Source of the DNA: a virus
Strand: one strand, 5' to 3'
Virus record (IMG/VR): IMGVR_UViG_3300032278_004291
Location: 1-20,084 of that record
DNA: 20,084 bases
Shown piece by piece: positions 1 to 7,900 of this stretch. The position numbers were made by a program, and so were the translations under genes. Below the pieces are notes generated by a model. It did no database searches and had not been told where the DNA came from. It was given only the letters and a program-made list of their open reading frames with translations. Within the stretch, counting starts at the first letter, position 1. Every line of letters begins with the position of its first letter.

Positions 1-1236
1 ATGGGCCAAACGATCCATAAATTGAATGCCAAGCAGGTGCAGCACGCGCAGGGGCCGGGCCGATTTTCAGACGGCGGCGGGCTCTACCTTCTCGTATCGA
101 AGACGGGCGCGCGGTCATGGCTTTTCATGTATAAGATTGCCGGCCGCCGGAGGGAGATGGGACTGGGCAGCGCGGCCGCTGGCCATGTCAGCCTCGCCGA
201 AGCAAGGAAACGGGCCGCGGCTGCCCGCGAAGCGGTCGCGGCTGGCGACGATCCTATCGCGCTGCGAGACGAAGAGCGGCGGGAGCGCATCTCGCAGGCA
301 ATCACGTTCGGCGACTTCGCCGATCAGTTCGTTGCCGATCACCGTGACGGATGGTCGAACAGGAAGCATGCAGACCAATGGGGGATGACATTAGGTCCCG
401 CCTATTGCGCCGCCATCAGGTCGCGGCCAATTGGTGAGATTGATGTGAATGACGTGCTCGCGGTGCTTGAACCCGTGTGGCTCAAGAAACCCGAGACGGC
501 GCGCCGGATAAGGATGCGGCTGGAAAAGGTTCTTGCGGCTGCCCGGGTTCGCGGTGTTCACGCCGGGCCGAACCCTGCGGTTTTGCGTGGAAACCTTGAC
601 GTGTTGCTGCCCAAACAACCCAAGCGCCAAGGCCATCACGCCGCCATGCCATGGGAGGATGTTCCCGCTTTCATGGCCGCCCTGCGGGAGCGCGAGGGCG
701 TCTCGGCCCTCGCTCTCCGCTTCGCTATCTTGACGACCGCCAGAACCTCCGAGGTGCTGCACGCCGCGTGGGACGAGATAGACGACGAGCAGGCCGTCTG
801 GACGGTGCCAGAAGAACGCATGAAAGCCCGGCGGCCGCACCGCGTTCCGCTCTCCGATGAGGCGCTGGCAGTGCTGGAAGAGGCGAATGGCTTAGACCCT
901 GAACTAGTGTTCCCGGCGATCCGGGGCAGCGGCCCGATGAGTAACATGGCCATGTCGGTATTACTCAAACGCATGGGCGTGACGGCTGGGACAGTGCACG
1001 GGTTCCGGTCGTCATTTCGGGATTGGGCGGCCGAGGCAACAAATTTCCAGTCGGAGGTCGCAGAAATGGCGCTGGCCCATGTCGTCGGTGATCGAACCGA
1101 AGCGGCTTACAGGCGAGGTGATTTGTTCCAAAAGCGCCGGAAGCTCATGGAGGCGTGGGCGGCTTACTGCATTCCCGATAACGCCGGCGGAGGCGTTATC
1201 GACCTTAAGGGGAGGGCGCGGAATGAACGGGGATAA
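1..1236 (+). CDS. int: Tyrosine recombinase / P4-type phage integrase
   Basis: This 411-residue protein is a site-specific tyrosine recombinase that would insert and excise the element at an attachment site. The N-terminal part (about residues 5-90) has the DUF4102-type arm-binding fold with the typical phrase FSDGGGLYLLV. A SAM-like core-binding domain spans about 100-185 and the catalytic domain about 215-390. The active-site set is visible: R248 in TARTSE, K275 in the beta-hairpin, H333 and R336 in HGFR, H360 in ALAH, and nucleophile Y370 in EAAYRRGD. Length is normal for the family. The ATG lies at the window edge, so any upstream attachment site or tRNA is out of view. The last 14 bases overlap the next gene, which suggests co-transcription. 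Confidence 0.95.
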   Translation: MGQTIHKLNAKQVQHAQGPGRFSDGGGLYLLVSKTGARSWLFMYKIAGRRREMGLGSAAAGHVSLAEARKRAAAAREAVAAGDDPIALRDEERRERISQAITFGDFADQFVADHRDGWSNRKHADQWGMTLGPAYCAAIRSRPIGEIDVNDVLAVLEPVWLKKPETARRIRMRLEKVLAAARVRGVHAGPNPAVLRGNLDVLLPKQPKRQGHHAAMPWEDVPAFMAALREREGVSALALRFAILTTARTSEVLHAAWDEIDDEQAVWTVPEERMKARRPHRVPLSDEALAVLEEANGLDPELVFPAIRGSGPMSNMAMSVLLKRMGVTAGTVHGFRSSFRDWAAEATNFQSEVAEMALAHVVGDRTEAAYRRGDLFQKRRKLMEAWAAYCIPDNAGGGVIDLKGRARNERG

Positions 1237-2044
1237 GATAGAGCCTCCTGAGCACGGGGTGTGGGCGCGGGCGGTAGCGGATGCGAACGCCGAGACCGAG
1301 GCATCGGGTGGTAGAGCTTTCACCGCCGACCGCCTCGCCGCGCGGGCCGACTATTTGGCCGCCAAGACGCTAGAGCAGGCTGCCGACACGCCCGAAAAAC
1401 TGGCCGAAGCGCGGAGTGCGGTTGCTAAGGCAAAGGAGGCCCTGCGACGCGCCCTGCCGCGTCCGCTTCCCCATGCCGGACGGCGTCGTCCTGATTTGTG
1501 GGCAACGTGGATAGACGTCCTGAACGAAATGGGCGGTAGCGCGCGGCTTGCCGCCGCGCTTCGTGACCCGGTTCGGTCGGAGGCGTTGATCGGAGCCTTC
1601 GAGCGTTGGGAATTTTTCGAAGGCGACCCCGTCGCCGCTTACCGCGAGCACCATGGCATTGAAGACAAGCGGAACGCCCGAACATGCTTCAAGTACGCCC
1701 GGAAGAAGCTGGACAAGCTGCCGGACGAATACATGGCCGCACTGATCACCGAACTCACCGCAGCCGCTTTGGAGGTAGAAGACCGGGAGGGCGCACCGCA
1801 GGGCCATGAAGTTGGTCGGGCCGCCCGGAAGGCGGCCCGCGCCCTTGCTGATCTTAGGGCGTTGGTGGTGCAGGCCGAGGAAGCCGCGCCGCCCGCGCTG
1901 GGCGGCCAGCCGCAGGCCAAGACGCAGGCCCGTCTCCGCCTCTTCGCCGATATTCGTGGTGCACTTGAATGTGATGATGATACGGAGTTCATCGAAGCCG
2001 TTTGGTACATTCTGACCGGCGCTGAGGAACTGCCGGAATACTGA
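1223..2044 (+). CDS. Hypothetical helical protein following the integrase
   Basis: This is a 273-residue protein of unknown function. I place the start at the ATG at 1223 because a purine-rich GGGGAGGG sequence lies just upstream and the gene then overlaps the integrase end by 14 bases. The frame is open further upstream, but that part lies inside the integrase. The protein is rich in alanine, arginine and glutamate and should be mostly helical. Residues near the N-terminus form a charged heptad-like stretch, and the middle carries aromatic phrases such as DLWATWIDVLNEMGG and RWEFFEGDP. No membrane segment or signal peptide is seen. It is followed by a strong terminator, so it is probably the last gene of the integrase transcript. 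I recognise no family. Confidence 0.75.
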   Translation: MNGDKIEPPEHGVWARAVADANAETEASGGRAFTADRLAARADYLAAKTLEQAADTPEKLAEARSAVAKAKEALRRALPRPLPHAGRRRPDLWATWIDVLNEMGGSARLAAALRDPVRSEALIGAFERWEFFEGDPVAAYREHHGIEDKRNARTCFKYARKKLDKLPDEYMAALITELTAAALEVEDREGAPQGHEVGRAARKAARALADLRALVVQAEEAAPPALGGQPQAKTQARLRLFADIRGALECDDDTEFIEAVWYILTGAEELPEY

Positions 2045-2066
2045 TAAGCCATTGAAAGAAATCACA

Positions 2067-2111
2067 AAGGGCCGGAATGGGCAAAAGCGCCATTCCGGCC
2101 CTTAGCTTTTT
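2067..2111 (+). terminator. Rho-independent terminator after the integrase transcript
   Basis: A perfect 14-bp stem is formed by arms at 2067-2080 and 2090-2103, with a 9-base loop. Five T residues follow at 2107-2111. It lies 22 bases after the stop of the preceding gene and separates it from the excisionase-like operon. Confidence 0.85.
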
Positions 2112-2134
2112 ACGCGGGTTTCGTGGAGTGTCTT

Positions 2135-2162
2135 CTCACGTCGAAAATTATCCAAACGTGAG
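2135..2162 (+). promoter_or_regulatory. Inverted repeat in front of the excisionase-like operon
   Basis: CTCACGT at 2135-2141 and ACGTGAG at 2156-2162 form a perfect 7-bp dyad with a 14-base, AT-richer centre. It sits between the terminator and the first gene of the next operon, seven bases before its ATG, where an operator would be expected. Binding is inferred from position and symmetry only. The right arm also overlaps the GTGAGG that could act as ribosome binding site, so occupancy could affect either transcription or translation. Confidence 0.4.
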
Positions 2163-2168
2163 GCCGAA

Positions 2169-2411
2169 ATGACGAAGATCAACAACCACACCAACCAACC
2201 AGCCGAGCCCCAGCTGGGCGTGATCGCGGGCACAGTGCCGAGCTACACAGTCGAGGGTGCGATGAAGCGGCTGGGGGGGTGCAGCCGTAGCCACATTTAT
2301 GACCTTGTAAGCAAGGGCGTGCTCCGCAAGGGCAAGATCGGTGGCCGAACCCTGATCCGTGGCGTGGACGAGCTCATCGAGGCGGCGTTCGAGGAGGGGG
2401 CCGAGGCATGA
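2169..2411 (+). CDS. AlpA/excisionase-like helix-turn-helix DNA-binding protein
   Basis: This 80-residue protein has a MerR-like winged helix-turn-helix of the kind found in excisionases and AlpA regulators. It is visible at about residues 25-72 (SYTVEGAMKRLGG, then SRSHIYDLVSKGVL, then a basic wing GKIGGRTLI and the helix RGVDELIEA). Members of this family bind next to attachment sites to direct excision, or activate integrase expression in P4-like and PICI satellites. It opens a run of genes with 4-base overlaps. The first 24 residues are polar and probably disordered. An excision role is inferred from the integrase two genes upstream; a purely regulatory role is equally possible. Confidence 0.75.
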   Translation: MTKINNHTNQPAEPQLGVIAGTVPSYTVEGAMKRLGGCSRSHIYDLVSKGVLRKGKIGGRTLIRGVDELIEAAFEEGAEA

Positions 2412-2653
2412 GCTGGGAGAAAAAAATTGTGCGCGCCACAGTAGAAGGCGCAGGCCCCTACACCAACGTGCAACTGGCATTTCTGTTGCGCCGTCTGGAA
2501 ACCGTTCCCGGGGGGCAGGACGCCATTATCGCGGCGATCCGCGACATGGGCCATTGGCTCAATGACCACGCCGACGCGCTTGAGGCGGAAGGCATTGCGG
2601 TCAGCGACACTGAAGAGCTGTTCCGCCGGATCAATCCGGAGGCATCGGCATGA
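2408..2653 (+). CDS. Small hypothetical protein
   Basis: This 81-residue protein has no recognised family. Its start overlaps the previous stop as ATGA, and its own stop overlaps the next start in the same way, so it is almost certainly translated within the operon. The sequence is soluble and helical, with an NVQLAFLLRRLE helix and a GHWLNDHADALEAEGI segment, and it ends in an acidic region. No cysteine cluster, membrane segment or catalytic motif is visible. Its position between an excisionase-like protein and a PC4-like protein suggests an early, regulatory or replication-associated role. Confidence 0.7.
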   Translation: MSWEKKIVRATVEGAGPYTNVQLAFLLRRLETVPGGQDAIIAAIRDMGHWLNDHADALEAEGIAVSDTEELFRRINPEASA

Positions 2654-2865
2654 GGGAGATCGCCAAAAATCAGAGAGAGACGGTCCGCGTCCGCCAGCGC
2701 GACTTCCGGGGCCAGCGCCTTCTCGATGTTCGCACCTTCTACCCAGGGCCGGACGGCGAAATGAGGCCCTCCGGCAAGGGCATCAGCGTCAGCATCGACC
2801 GGGCTGCCGACCTTGCTCGGGCCATCGAGCAGGTGGCCCAGCAGGGGGATGTCGATGATGACTGA
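2650..2865 (+). CDS. PC4-like single-stranded-DNA-binding protein
   Basis: This 71-residue protein resembles the transcriptional coactivator p15 (PC4) family. It has a short leader ending KNQRETVRV, a strand QRLLDVRTFY, the GEMRPSGKGISVSID turn with conserved lysine and glycine, and a final helix AADLARAIEQV. PC4 folds bind single-stranded DNA as dimers, and bacterial and phage members are linked to replication or transcription. A GGAGG at 2638-2642 lies seven bases before the ATG, which itself overlaps the upstream stop as ATGA. Its place directly before the replication initiator fits a role in origin opening or protection of single strands. The family call rests on the sequence pattern alone. 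Confidence 0.65.
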   Translation: MREIAKNQRETVRVRQRDFRGQRLLDVRTFYPGPDGEMRPSGKGISVSIDRAADLARAIEQVAQQGDVDDD

Positions 2866-2943
2866 ACTGGCCTTTGAAAACGTGGAGGCCGCCCTGTCCG
2901 GCAAGATCATGGGCGGCCTCATATCCACATTTGATGGTGTCTC

Positions 2944-3013
2944 CGTGGATGTGCTGAGTATAGCTCAGGCGGCATCCACGGGCAACGAAAAAGGCGGGTT
3001 TTTCCCGCCTTTT
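2944..3013 (+). promoter_or_regulatory. Structured leader with terminator-like hairpin before the replication gene
   Basis: Two structures lie between the PC4-like gene and the favoured start of the replication gene. The first has 8-bp outer arms CGTGGATG (2944-2951) and CATCCACG (2973-2980) enclosing a CTGAG/CTCAG inner stem. The second is a perfect 10-bp stem (2989-2998 with 3004-3013) with a TTTTT loop and a T-rich right arm, the shape of a rho-independent terminator. It may end the excisionase transcript or act as an attenuator for the replication gene. Confidence 0.5.
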
Positions 3014-3034
3014 CCAACCGCAGGAATGCCTAAA

Positions 3035-4150
3035 ATGAGCCTAAACACCTACGTTGAGCAGGAAGCCAGCAAAGCATTCATGAAGCGCAAGATCGCTTGG
3101 GTGCTAGAGGTGACGCAAAATCAGAAACAACTGCACCGGCTCGCCCCCGCTGTGGTGAATATCCTCGCGTTCTACTTCTACAACCCCAAGTGGGGCTACG
3201 CCTACCCCGGCATCCCGAGGATCGCCGAGGAGCTCGGCGCGGGCAAGAACGGTGTAATGGCGGCGATCAAGTCACTTGAAGAGCAGGGTCACTTAAATGT
3301 GGAGCGCCGCGGATACCGATCTTCTCGATATCGCTGGATCATCAAAGGCGACACCGAAAATGCTCAGGATGTCCTAGAAGATGATGAAGGCGCAGTGGTC
3401 CGGAAAGTCGGATCACATGAGCCTGTAGTGGTCCAAAAAGTCGGATCACATGAGCCTGTAGTGGTCCGAAAAGTCGGATCACATGACGCGGCCAATGCAA
3501 GCCGCTACGAAGTAGTCCGAGAAGTCGGATCACATGACTGCGGCGGCGAAAACGCAATAATTCCCTTGTCGTCCGGAAAGTCGGACCAGACGTGGTCCGA
3601 GAAGTCGGACCCTAACCCTTGTAGTGAACCCTGTGAGAGAGGGAGAGACGCCTACAGCGTCTCTCCCTCCATTACCGTGTCACCAAGTTCTACCGTAGTA
3701 GGGGATAGCTCTATCTGCGACGCAGAAGATAAGGAAGAGCGGCTCCTTGAGGGAGCCGCCCTTCCATCCGCGACGGGTGCGCCTTGCGACGGAACCACCC
3801 CGCCTGCTGCGCCGGACAAAGACCACCTCCATCCTGAAAATCCTTCCCCCTCGGATGGCAGTTTCTCGGCTTTCTGGCAGGCCTATCCGAAATGCTGGCC
3901 GGGCGCGGGCGATCCGTTTTCGGGCGAGAGCCTTGACGAGCAAATCGAAGCTCAGGCCGCGTGGGTCGAGTGCGAAGGCGACGGTGATGACCCTGAGGTA
4001 ATCTGCGCCGGGACACGCGCCTTCGCCGCCCACTTCGAGCGGGTAGCCGCGTCCGGTCGAGATCGAGGTGGATGGCCCACGCCATCGGACTTCCTCCGCG
4101 ATGAATTGTGGACCAAATGGCTGGCCAAGCCGGCGGACGGGGAGGTGTGA
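3035..4150 (+). CDS. Winged-helix replication initiator, phage O-like
   Basis: This protein is 371 residues from the ATG at 3035, which has AGGA nine bases upstream. The frame is open back to 2813, so a longer form starting at 2855 or 2858 with AGGGGG upstream cannot be excluded, but it would run through a terminator-like hairpin. Residues about 36-105 form a winged helix like those of phage replication initiators (VNILAFYFYNPKWG, then a recognition region GKNGVMAAIKSLEEQGHL). Residues 120-193 are encoded by iteron-like DNA repeats. A low-complexity linker follows. The C-terminal part starts FSAFWQAYP and resembles the ends of alphaproteobacterial phage replication proteins. It probably binds the repeats in its own gene, as lambda O does at its origin. 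Confidence 0.7.
   Translation: MSLNTYVEQEASKAFMKRKIAWVLEVTQNQKQLHRLAPAVVNILAFYFYNPKWGYAYPGIPRIAEELGAGKNGVMAAIKSLEEQGHLNVERRGYRSSRYRWIIKGDTENAQDVLEDDEGAVVRKVGSHEPVVVQKVGSHEPVVVRKVGSHDAANASRYEVVREVGSHDCGGENAIIPLSSGKSDQTWSEKSDPNPCSEPCERGRDAYSVSPSITVSPSSTVVGDSSICDAEDKEERLLEGAALPSATGAPCDGTTPPAAPDKDHLHPENPSPSDGSFSAFWQAYPKCWPGAGDPFSGESLDEQIEAQAAWVECEGDGDDPEVICAGTRAFAAHFERVAASGRDRGGWPTPSDFLRDELWTKWLAKPADGEV
3395..3610 (+). repeat. Six iteron-like repeats inside the replication gene (putative origin)
   Basis: Core copies with consensus GTCCGRAAAGTCGGA start at 3398, 3431, 3464, 3515, 3571 and 3595. The first three are 33 bp apart (about three helical turns) and share flanks through TCACATGAGCC. Each core is itself a dyad, TCCGA-N4-TCGGA. 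Copies 1-4 are read in one frame (VRKVGSH) and copies 5-6 in another (GKSD), so the DNA is conserved across a change of reading frame. That points to a DNA-level role such as initiator binding. Confidence 0.7.
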
Positions 4151-4152
4151 CT

Positions 4153-4698
4153 ATGGACGGACACGACACCCCCAACACCGCCGCGCCCGCTTGGGCGCGC
4201 GGCCTCGACGATGATCTCGACGGCTTCGTTGCGCTGGCGGAATGGGGCCTACTGTGCCGCAACCACGCCGGCCGGCGAACTGCGGTTCAAATGATCAGGT
4301 GGATCGCCGGCGCCGGTGAGGCTGAAACGCTCGAACAGGTCTTAAACCTCGACGGCGCCGGCTGGACGGGCGCGAGGATGCGACTACGGATGGCGCAGCG
4401 CGATGCCGCCATCAGGCGGATCGCGGCGATCTGCTGGCCCGAGCTTTCGGTCTCGGCAAAGGCCCAGGACCTTGCCGTGAAGTGGCGCCGGTGGGCGGCT
4501 GATGTCGCCAATCGGCCCGCACCGCCTTTCGAAAAAGAGCCGGCGGCGACATTTCGCAAGCTCAGCGAGGCGGGCCACAAGCCGCTAGGCAAACGGCAAC
4601 TCCAAGAAATCTTGTCCCGTGAATTGGCAAAGTCGACCCCGGTGGAGACCGCCAGCGACGCCAGCCATGTTGATGACAAGAAGGACGAAACGCCATGA
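4153..4698 (+). CDS. Hypothetical protein between replication and tail genes
   Basis: This 181-residue protein starts at the ATG at 4153, chosen because GGAGGT at 4141-4146 lies at ideal spacing. The open frame extends upstream into the replication gene without a better signal. The N-terminal part contains LDGFVALAEWGLLCRNHAGRRTA and an AGEAETLEQVLNLDGAGWTGARMRL segment. The C-terminal part is charged and likely disordered. No family is recognised. It overlaps the following tail chaperone by ATGA, so the replication and tail genes appear to share one transcript. That junction is unusual, because these modules are normally far apart in phages. Confidence 0.7.
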   Translation: MDGHDTPNTAAPAWARGLDDDLDGFVALAEWGLLCRNHAGRRTAVQMIRWIAGAGEAETLEQVLNLDGAGWTGARMRLRMAQRDAAIRRIAAICWPELSVSAKAQDLAVKWRRWAADVANRPAPPFEKEPAATFRKLSEAGHKPLGKRQLQEILSRELAKSTPVETASDASHVDDKKDETP

Positions 4699-4955
4699 CA
4701 AAACTAAGGCTCGACATTCCCGTAAACCATGGCGGCAACACGATCCGCGAGGTGAGGGTCCGCCGTATCCCTAACCGACACATCCCGAAGCTGTGCCGCG
4801 CCGCCGAGGGGGACGCATTCGGTTTCGTCGAGGTGGCCGTGGCGCTGATGACCCGACTGCCCGAGGAAGTTGTAGGCGAGATGGATGCCGCCGATTTCAA
4901 GCGGCTCGCGCTCGTACTCGACCGCGCCATCCCGAAAAAACTAACCACGAGGTAG
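4695..4955 (+). CDS. Phage tail assembly chaperone (E/gp41/gp14 type)
   Basis: This 86-residue protein matches the pattern of small tail assembly chaperones of the Mu gp41 / P2 E class. It has a strand-rich start LRLDIPVNHGGNTIREVRVRRI, a helix after HIPKL, and the typical end in which LMTRLPEEVVGEMDAADFKRL sets the position of a short helical pair. These proteins coat the tape measure before the tail tube forms. The identification is supported by its place: the tape measure gene begins four bases after its stop. I see no slippery sequence for the frameshifted second product (the E' or GT type) and no room for it before the tape measure gene. Confidence 0.7.
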   Translation: MTKLRLDIPVNHGGNTIREVRVRRIPNRHIPKLCRAAEGDAFGFVEVAVALMTRLPEEVVGEMDAADFKRLALVLDRAIPKKLTTR

Positions 4956-4959
4956 ACCT

Positions 4960-7900
4960 ATGGCCCAGCAAACGTCGCGTCTCATTGTCGAGCTTCTGGA
5001 CCGGGTGTCGGGCCCGGCGCGCTCGGTCGCGCAATCCATCCGCAAGATCGGCCGGGTTAGCCGGGAGAATAGCCGGCTGACATTCGGTGAGCGGCTGGAC
5101 GGCGCTATGACGCGGGTGGACGCCAGCCTTGCGCGCGCCCGCGGCGGGCTGTTTGACGCGGCGGCGGCGGCCTACACCATGAAAACCGCCATCGGCGCCC
5201 CGATTGGCGCGGCCATGAGCTTCGAGAGCGCCATGGCCGATGTGCGCAAGGTGGTTGACGAGTTTGGCGAAGGCGAAGGGGCGGAACAGCGGTTCGGCGC
5301 CTTCAAGAAGGAAATTACCGATCTAAGCAAAGAAATCCCAATTCAGGCCGAGGGCCTTGCGGCCATTGCGGCGGCGGCTGGCGAGGCCGGGATTGCGGCG
5401 GAGGACTTGACCAAGTTCACCAAGCAGGCCGGCATCGCGGCGACCGCCTTTGGCATGGACGCCGGGCAGGTGTCCGAGGTGATGTTCAAGCTGGGCAACG
5501 TGTTTGGGATGGGCGTTGACGATCTGGCCGCGTTCAATGATACCGTAAACCATATCAGCAACACGCTATCGGCCAAGGCGCCGGAGGTGCTCGACTTCAC
5601 CAACCGCGCCGCCGGTGCGGCGAACATGCTAGGCCTCACCGCCGATCAGGTCGCCGGCTTCGGCGGCGCCCTGATTGATAGCGGGGTTAAGGCGGAAACG
5701 GCGGCGCGCGGCGTCAATGCGCTGGCCACCCGTCTGCGCACCGGGGCGAAGGGGGTAGACGGCACCCTGCGCAAGATCGGCATGACGCGGGACGAATTCC
5801 TTGCAATGGTCGATCAGGACGGCGATGCGGCCATGATCGACATGTTCACCCGGCTGTCCAACCTTCCGCTGAACGATCAGGCGGAGGCCCTTAAGGCGCT
5901 GGTCGGGCAGGATTTCAGCGACGATTTTAGCAAAATCCTCGCGAACCCCGAGAACCTGAAAAAAGGGTTCGACCTTTCGAACGACGCGGACAAGGCGGGC
6001 TCCGCGTTTCGGGAATTTCAGGTCCGAATTCAGACGCTTGAAGCGCAGCTTAAGTTATTCAAAAATCGCCTAGCGGACGCTTTGCGCCCCATCGGCAACG
6101 CGCTCATTCCGGGGCTGAAAAAGCTCATGAAGGCCTTGCAACCGGTTATCGACGGGGTGTCCCGCTTCGCCAAGGCCCACCCGGAATTGATCAAGAATAT
6201 CGTGGCCGCCACGGGCGCGGTATTTGCGTTCAAGGTCGCCCTTGCGGGCCTTCGCTACCTTGGCCTGTTCGGGCTATCCAGCATCCTGCATGGCGTAGCC
6301 GGGGGCTACCGGGCTATTGCCGCGACCGCCGGGCCATTGGGCCGGGCGGTCGGGCAGAGCGTAGGATTGCAGCGCAGCCTTGCCGCTATGGCGGGCACCC
6401 GGCTGGGCTTCCTTGGCACGATCAAGGCGGGGCTCTCTGGCATTGCGGGCGTAACCGGCCTGACGGCGGTATCGCGGGGTGTTCGGGCTGTGACCGGCGG
6501 GCTTGCGCGCGGCCTCAAGAAGATCGCGGATATCACCGGCCTGACAGCCGTAGCGCGCGGCGTACGCGCCGTGGCGCACGCCACGGGGCTTGTTCACGTG
6601 CCCAAGGGCATCGGTCTGCTGGCCAAGGGCCTTGGCAAGATTGCCGGTGTTGCGGCGCGGCTGACCGGCCTCAAGCTTTTGGCCAGCGGCATCACGGCCA
6701 TCGTGGCCGCCATCGGCGCGATCAGCGCCCCGCTCTGGATACCCATCGCCGCCGCCATTGCGGCGGTCGGCGCGGCGTGGGTGTTCTGGGACAGGATCAC
6801 GGCCATCGTGTCGGGCGTGGCCTCCGCCATTGGCGAGCAGCTTGCCCCCGTCATGGACGGGATCAAGGAAAAGCTTGAATTCTTGGAGCCGCTGGTGCGC
6901 CCGGTCGGGGAGGCGTTCGCCTTCCTTGGCGAGAAGATCAGCGCGGCATGGCAGGCGATCAAGGATTTCTTTTCCGGCGATATGTTCCGCGAGAAGTTGG
7001 GCGATGAAGAGTTCGCCAGCATCGAGGCGCGCGCCAAGGCGGTTGCCACCACCATCATCGAGACGATCAAGGGCGCCTTCCGCGATTTCTTCGAATGGGT
7101 GAAAAGCATCCCGGAAAAGATCATCGACGCCATCGGCGAAATCGACCTTTCCGACGCGATCAAGTGGCCCGAAATTCCGCCGAAAATTGAAGCACTTTGG
7201 AACCGCCTGTTCGGCGAGGACAAGCCCGAGCCGATCAAGGTAACGCGCGAGGATTTGGCGGCGGATGCGGCGGCGGCGGGCCAGACCGAACAGCAGCGCG
7301 CGGAGGCGGTTATCGCGGACGCGGGAAGCCTGCCCACGGCGGGCGAGCTTGCGGATATGGGCGCGGAGGCGGATAGCCTCCGCGACAAGATCGCGGCCAT
7401 CAACCGGGAAATCCGCAATACCCCGAGCGGCCGTGGCGGAGATCGGAAGATTGCCGCGTTGCAGGCCGATCTTGGACCGCTGAAAGCGCGGCTGGCGGAG
7501 GTCGAGAGCGATATAGCCGAGGCCACCCGCCGGACGGGCGAGCTTCAGGTGGCCCTTGAGGTCGTCGGCAGCGCGGACGTGACACCCAACATCAATGACA
7601 GCGCCATTCGGCAGGCCCGCCAGCAGGCGGAGGCGCTGGAACGATCGCTGAACCGCATCAACAGCGGCAGCGCGGCGGCACCAGCCGCCGGGGCGGACGT
7701 TGACGGGCAGAAGGCACGGGGCGGGCCGATCACGCGGGGTGCGTCGTATCTCACGGGCGAGCGCGGGCCGGAGATTGTCGCGGCCACGCGGAGCGCCTAC
7801 GTGGCGACCGCGCAGGCGACAAAGCGGCTTGCCAGCCTTGCCCGGGCGCCGGGCCTTGGCTCGCGCCTCGCGCCCATCACGGGCGCGGCGGAGCGGGCGA

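Noticed and set aside
391-840. Minus-strand open frame of 149 codons
   Set aside because: It is antisense to the catalytic domain of a clearly recognisable integrase.
1370-2065. Minus-strand open frame of 231 codons
   Set aside because: It is an antisense shadow of the 1223-2044 gene; it also begins inside the region leading to a terminator and has no plausible product.
2813-3034. N-terminal extension of the replication initiator
   Set aside because: The frame is open, but it overlaps the PC4-like gene and then passes through a terminator-like hairpin. A better-placed start at 3035 exists. Kept as an alternative in the annotation.
3395-3610. CRISPR-like array
   Set aside because: The first three units have 33-bp spacing, but the intervening sequence is itself repeated rather than unique, later spacings are irregular, and the whole lies inside a gene. 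Iterons explain it better.
6594-7526. Long minus-strand open frame of 310 codons
   Set aside because: It lies entirely within the tape measure gene, is serine/alanine-rich as expected of an antisense shadow of GC-rich coding DNA, and has no recognisable family.
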